Assembly (NCBI GenBank): GCA_964548165.1
Contig: CAZJQD010000077.1
Location: 3,166-10,092, forward strand
Direction: 5' to 3'
Length of the DNA stretch: 6,927 nucleotides
DNA from: CAZJQD01 sp964548165 [NCBI: uncultured bacterium]
GTDB taxonomy: Bacteria; UBA8481
Shown here: positions 4,842-6,927 of the stretch, piece after piece
Layout of the letters: each line of letters begins with the position of its first letter
Numbering within the stretch: the first letter of the stretch is position 1
Position numbers and translations under genes: made by a program
The notes under the pieces: model-generated
What the model was told of the DNA's origin: nothing
What the model saw: the letters and a program-made list of their open reading frames with translations, nothing else
Databases searched by the model: none

Positions 4842-4850
4842 TGCCATAAT
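4842..4850 (+). promoter_or_regulatory. Candidate extended -10 for clpB
   Basis: TGCCATAAT has the TGN extension and a -10 hexamer CATAAT with five of six consensus bases. It lies inside the palindrome 4843-4853. No matching -35 is evident. A start near 4857 would give an untranslated leader of about 80 nt with a ribosome binding site, unlike the leaderless candidates elsewhere in the window. Confidence 0.4.
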
Positions 4851-4895
4851 GGCCGAGGCGGGTTCTCAACCATCATCTTTATAGCGATCGGAAAC

Positions 4896-4909
4896 GGCAC
4901 GAAATTTGA
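4896..4909 (+). promoter_or_regulatory. Sigma-54-like -24/-12 element before clpB
   Basis: GGCACGAAATTTGA resembles the -24/-12 consensus (TGGCACG, four bases, TTGC), with 10 bp between the two dinucleotides. The -12 GC is GA here and the leading T is C, so one key base is wrong. The implied start, about 4920, lies 17 nt before the GTG. Weak candidate. Confidence 0.2.
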
Positions 4910-4925
4910 ATCTCCTTCTCGTGAA

Positions 4926-4934
4926 AGGAAGGGG
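4926..4934 (+). promoter_or_regulatory. Ribosome binding site for clpB
   Basis: AGGAAGGGG is purine-rich and its AGGA core ends 7 nt before the GTG at 4937. It supports this non-ATG start, which also begins the recognisable N-domain. Confidence 0.7.
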
Positions 4935-4936
4935 TC

Positions 4937-6927
4937 GTGAATCCTCAGAGTTGGACGGAGAAGGTGGAGAGCCTCGTGCAGGTCGCGTTTGAGCTCGCGG
5001 TCCGCAGGGGCAACCCGGAAGTCGAGCCCGCGCACCTGGCGATCGCGGCGCTGACCGCCGAGGGTTCTTTGGCCGCGCGCTACCTCGAGTCCGCCGGGCT
5101 CGATCCGGCCGCGGCGCTCCGGACAGCCGAGAATGCCCTGGCCAAGCTTCCCCAGGTCGAGGGCGCCGGGGCTCGGAATCCCTCGCTCTCGCGCGCCGCC
5201 AACCGCGTCTTTGGCGCCGCCGAGGACGAGCGCAAGAAGTTCGGCGATCACTACCTCTCGATCGAGCACCTGCTCCTGGCGCTCGCCGCTCACTCCTCCG
5301 TCCTCGGCGCGGACGTCAACGTCGATCGCCTGCGGCCGGGGATCGAGCGGATCCGCGGGGGCCGCAAGGTCGACACGCGGACGCCCGAGGGCCGCTACGA
5401 GGCCCTGGAGAAGTACGGCCGCGACCTCGTCGCGCTCGCACGCGACGGCAAGCTGGATCCTGTCATCGGTCGAGAAAACGAGATCCGGCGCGTCATCCGC
5501 ATCCTCTCGCGCCGCACCAAGAACAATCCCGTCCTCGTGGGTTCGGCCGGCGTCGGCAAGACGGCCGTCGTCGAGGGCATTGCCCAGCGCATCCTCCGCG
5601 GCGACGTGCCCGAGGGCCTCAAGGACCGCACGATCTTCGCCCTGGACATGGGGGCCCTGGTGGCCGGCGCGAAGTATCGGGGCGAGTTCGAGGAGCGCCT
5701 CAAGGCCGTCCTCGACGAGATCCGACGCTCGGAAGGGCGCATCCTCCTCTTCATCGACGAGCTCCACCTGATCGTGGGCGCCGGCAAGACCGAGGGCGCC
5801 ATGGACGCCGGCAATCTCCTCAAGCCGCTCCTCGCGCGCGGCGAGCTCCACTGCATCGGCGCGACGACCTTCGACGAGTATCGCAAGAACATCGAGAAGG
5901 ATCCCGCGCTCGAGCGTCGCTTCCAGCCGGTGCCGGTCGAGCCGCCCGACGTGGAGGACACGATCTCGATCCTGCGCGGCCTGAAGGAGCGCTACGAGGT
6001 CCACCACGGCGTGAAGATCCTCGACAGCGCGCTCATCGCCGCCGCCAAGCTCTCCGACCGCTACATCTCCGATCGCTTCCTTCCCGACAAGGCCATCGAC
6101 CTCGTCGACGAGGCCGCGGCCTCGGTCCGAACCGACATCGACTCGCTCCCGTCCGAGCTGGACCAGGAAGAACGGCGGATCATGCAGCTCGAGATCGAGG
6201 AGACGGCGATCGCCAGCGACAAGGAACGGGCCGACCAGGCCCGCCTCGCCGCGATCCGCCGCGAGATCGCGGGCCTCAAGGAGAAGGCCGCGGGCCTGCG
6301 CTCGACCTGGGAGAGCGAGAAGAAGAGCGTGGGCGGGCTGAGGGAACTCCGCGAGCAACTGGAAAAGGCTCGACGCGAGATGGAGACAGCCGAGCGGGGC
6401 TACGACCTGCAGAAGGCGGCCGAGCTCAAGCACGGGACCATCCCCCAGCTGGAGGCGAGGATCGCGGAGCTCTCGAAGGGCACGTCGCGGACCCTCTTGA
6501 AGGAGGAAGTCTCGGCGGAAGAGATCGCGGAGGTCGTCGCGCGCTGGACGCACATCCCGGTCTCCAAGCTCCTCGAGTCCGACCGCGAGAAGCTCCTGAA
6601 CATGGAGAGCGTCCTGCACGAGCGCGTGATCGGGCAGGACGAGGCCGTCTCGCGGGTCGCCGACGCCATCATCCGGGCCAGGTCCGGCCTGAAGGATCCG
6701 CGGCGCCCCACCGGATCGTTCCTCTTCCTCGGGCCCACCGGCGTCGGCAAGACCGAGCTCGCCCGCACGCTCGCGGCCACGCTCTTCGACAGCGAGGAGA
6801 AGGTCATCCGGATCGACATGTCGGAATACATGGAGAAGCACGCGGTCGCGCGGCTCGTCGGCGCTCCTCCCGGCTACGTCGGCTACGACGAGGGCGGGCA
6901 GTTGACGGAAGCGGTGCGTCGCCAGCC
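4937..6927 (+). CDS. clpB: ATP-dependent disaggregase ClpB (3' end outside window)
   Basis: A hexameric AAA+ chaperone that threads aggregated proteins through its pore, with DnaK, in the cytoplasm. Start GTG; 663 codons are present, and about 200 C-terminal residues are expected beyond the edge. The Clp N-domain spans about 1-140. AAA-1 has Walker A GSAGVGKT (202-209, Lys208), the pore loop [12 protein letters not shown] and Walker B FIDEL (Asp274, Glu275). The coiled-coil middle domain, about 404-520, marks ClpB rather than ClpA and is where DnaK binds. AAA-2 has Walker A GPTGVGKT (599-606) and the conserved [12 protein letters not shown] just before the edge. The first Walker A usually reads GEPGVGKT in ClpB; Ser-Ala here still fits GxxGxGKT. 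The reading frame is unbroken. Confidence 0.97.
   Translation, partial: MNPQSWTEKVESLVQVAFELAVRRGNPEVEPAHLAIAALTAEGSLAARYLESAGLDPAAALRTAENALAKLPQVEGAGARNPSLSRAANRVFGAAEDERKKFGDHYLSIEHLLLALAAHSSVLGADVNVDRLRPGIERIRGGRKVDTRTPEGRYEALEKYGRDLVALARDGKLDPVIGRENEIRRVIRILSRRTKNNPVLVGSAGVGKTAVVEGIAQRILRGDVPEGLKDRTIFALDMGALVAGAKYRGEFEERLKAVLDEIRRSEGRILLFIDELHLIVGAGKTEGAMDAGNLLKPLLARGELHCIGATTFDEYRKNIEKDPALERRFQPVPVEPPDVEDTISILRGLKERYEVHHGVKILDSALIAAAKLSDRYISDRFLPDKAIDLVDEAAASVRTDIDSLPSELDQEERRIMQLEIEETAIASDKERADQARLAAIRREIAGLKEKAAGLRSTWESEKKSVGGLRELREQLEKARREMETAERGYDLQKAAELKHGTIPQLEARIAELSKGTSRTLLKEEVSAEEIAEVVARWTHIPVSKLLESDREKLLNMESVLHERVIGQDEAVSRVADAIIRARSGLKDPRRPTGSFLFLGPTGVGKTELARTLAATLFDSEEKVIRIDMSEYMEKHAVARLVGAPPGYVGYDEGGQLTEAVRRQ

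Larger units (their letters stand above)
4772..4936. other. Intergenic region upstream of clpB
   Basis: This 165-bp gap holds a small hairpin just after the regulator stop (TGCGC 4775-4779 with GCGCA 4784-4788, no T-tract), an 11-bp palindrome GCCATAATGGC (4843-4853), promoter-like elements and the clpB ribosome binding site. I saw no CIRCE-type inverted repeat (TTAGCACTC arms) and no clear sigma-32 pair. It is more A/T-rich than the coding DNA, as expected of a promoter region. Confidence 0.6.

Noticed and set aside
5537-5563. ClpB first Walker A GSAGVGKT as a defective ATPase site
   Set aside because: It still fits GxxGxGKT, and the lysine, Walker B and pore loop are all present, so normal activity is expected.
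3974-6841. A 955-codon open frame on the minus strand opposite the regulator and clpB
   Set aside because: It is the mirror of GC-biased third codon positions in real genes. Its residues are a low-complexity mix rich in Leu, Arg, Glu and Asp with no domain, while the opposite strand encodes an unmistakable ClpB.

Overview
The window is GC-rich bacterial chromosome (roughly two-thirds G+C by eye, with strongly G/C-biased third codon positions). Bacterial rather than archaeal origin is indicated by ClpB, type III pantothenate kinase, a short-form serine acetyltransferase and a Shine-Dalgarno site. I cannot name the phylum. Gene order and the thiolase/DUF35 pair would fit a soil or sediment lineage of the acidobacterial or deltaproteobacterial kind, but that is a guess.

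Layout from left to right. Positions 1-149 hold no protein gene. They contain a 55-bp exact direct repeat (1-55 and 113-167) whose second copy runs into the 3' end of a minus-strand tRNA-Cys(GCA) at 150-224. Divergent from the tRNA is a plus-strand two-gene operon (356-1908): a thiolase-superfamily enzyme with Ser in place of the usual nucleophilic Cys, and its zinc-ribbon/OB-fold DUF35 partner, joined by a GTGA overlap. Converging on it, with an 11-bp overlap of the 3' ends, is coaX (1898-2689, minus), which makes 4'-phosphopantothenate for coenzyme A. Upstream of coaX on the same strand, after an intergenic stretch full of hairpins, lies a small PilZ-like protein (2844-3260). Divergent from that gene is cysE (3349-4128), overlapped by 17 bp by a DtxR/MntR-family metalloregulator with a His-rich N-terminus (4112-4771). 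Last comes the disaggregase clpB, starting with GTG at 4937 and cut by the window end.

The genes are mostly housekeeping, with a loose thread of cysteine and coenzyme A (tRNA-Cys, CysE, CoaX, a CoA-thioester enzyme). The most interesting points are: the duplicated tRNA 3' tail with 112-bp spacing; the Cys-to-Ser change in the thiolase active site; the overlap of the putative CysK-binding tail of CysE with the start of a metalloregulator that has an atypical set of metal ligands; and extended -10 boxes (TGN-TAGACT) only 6-7 nt from the ATGs of the divergent cysE and PilZ-like genes, which suggest leaderless mRNAs. I found no CRISPR array, insertion sequence, defence island or other mobile-element gene.
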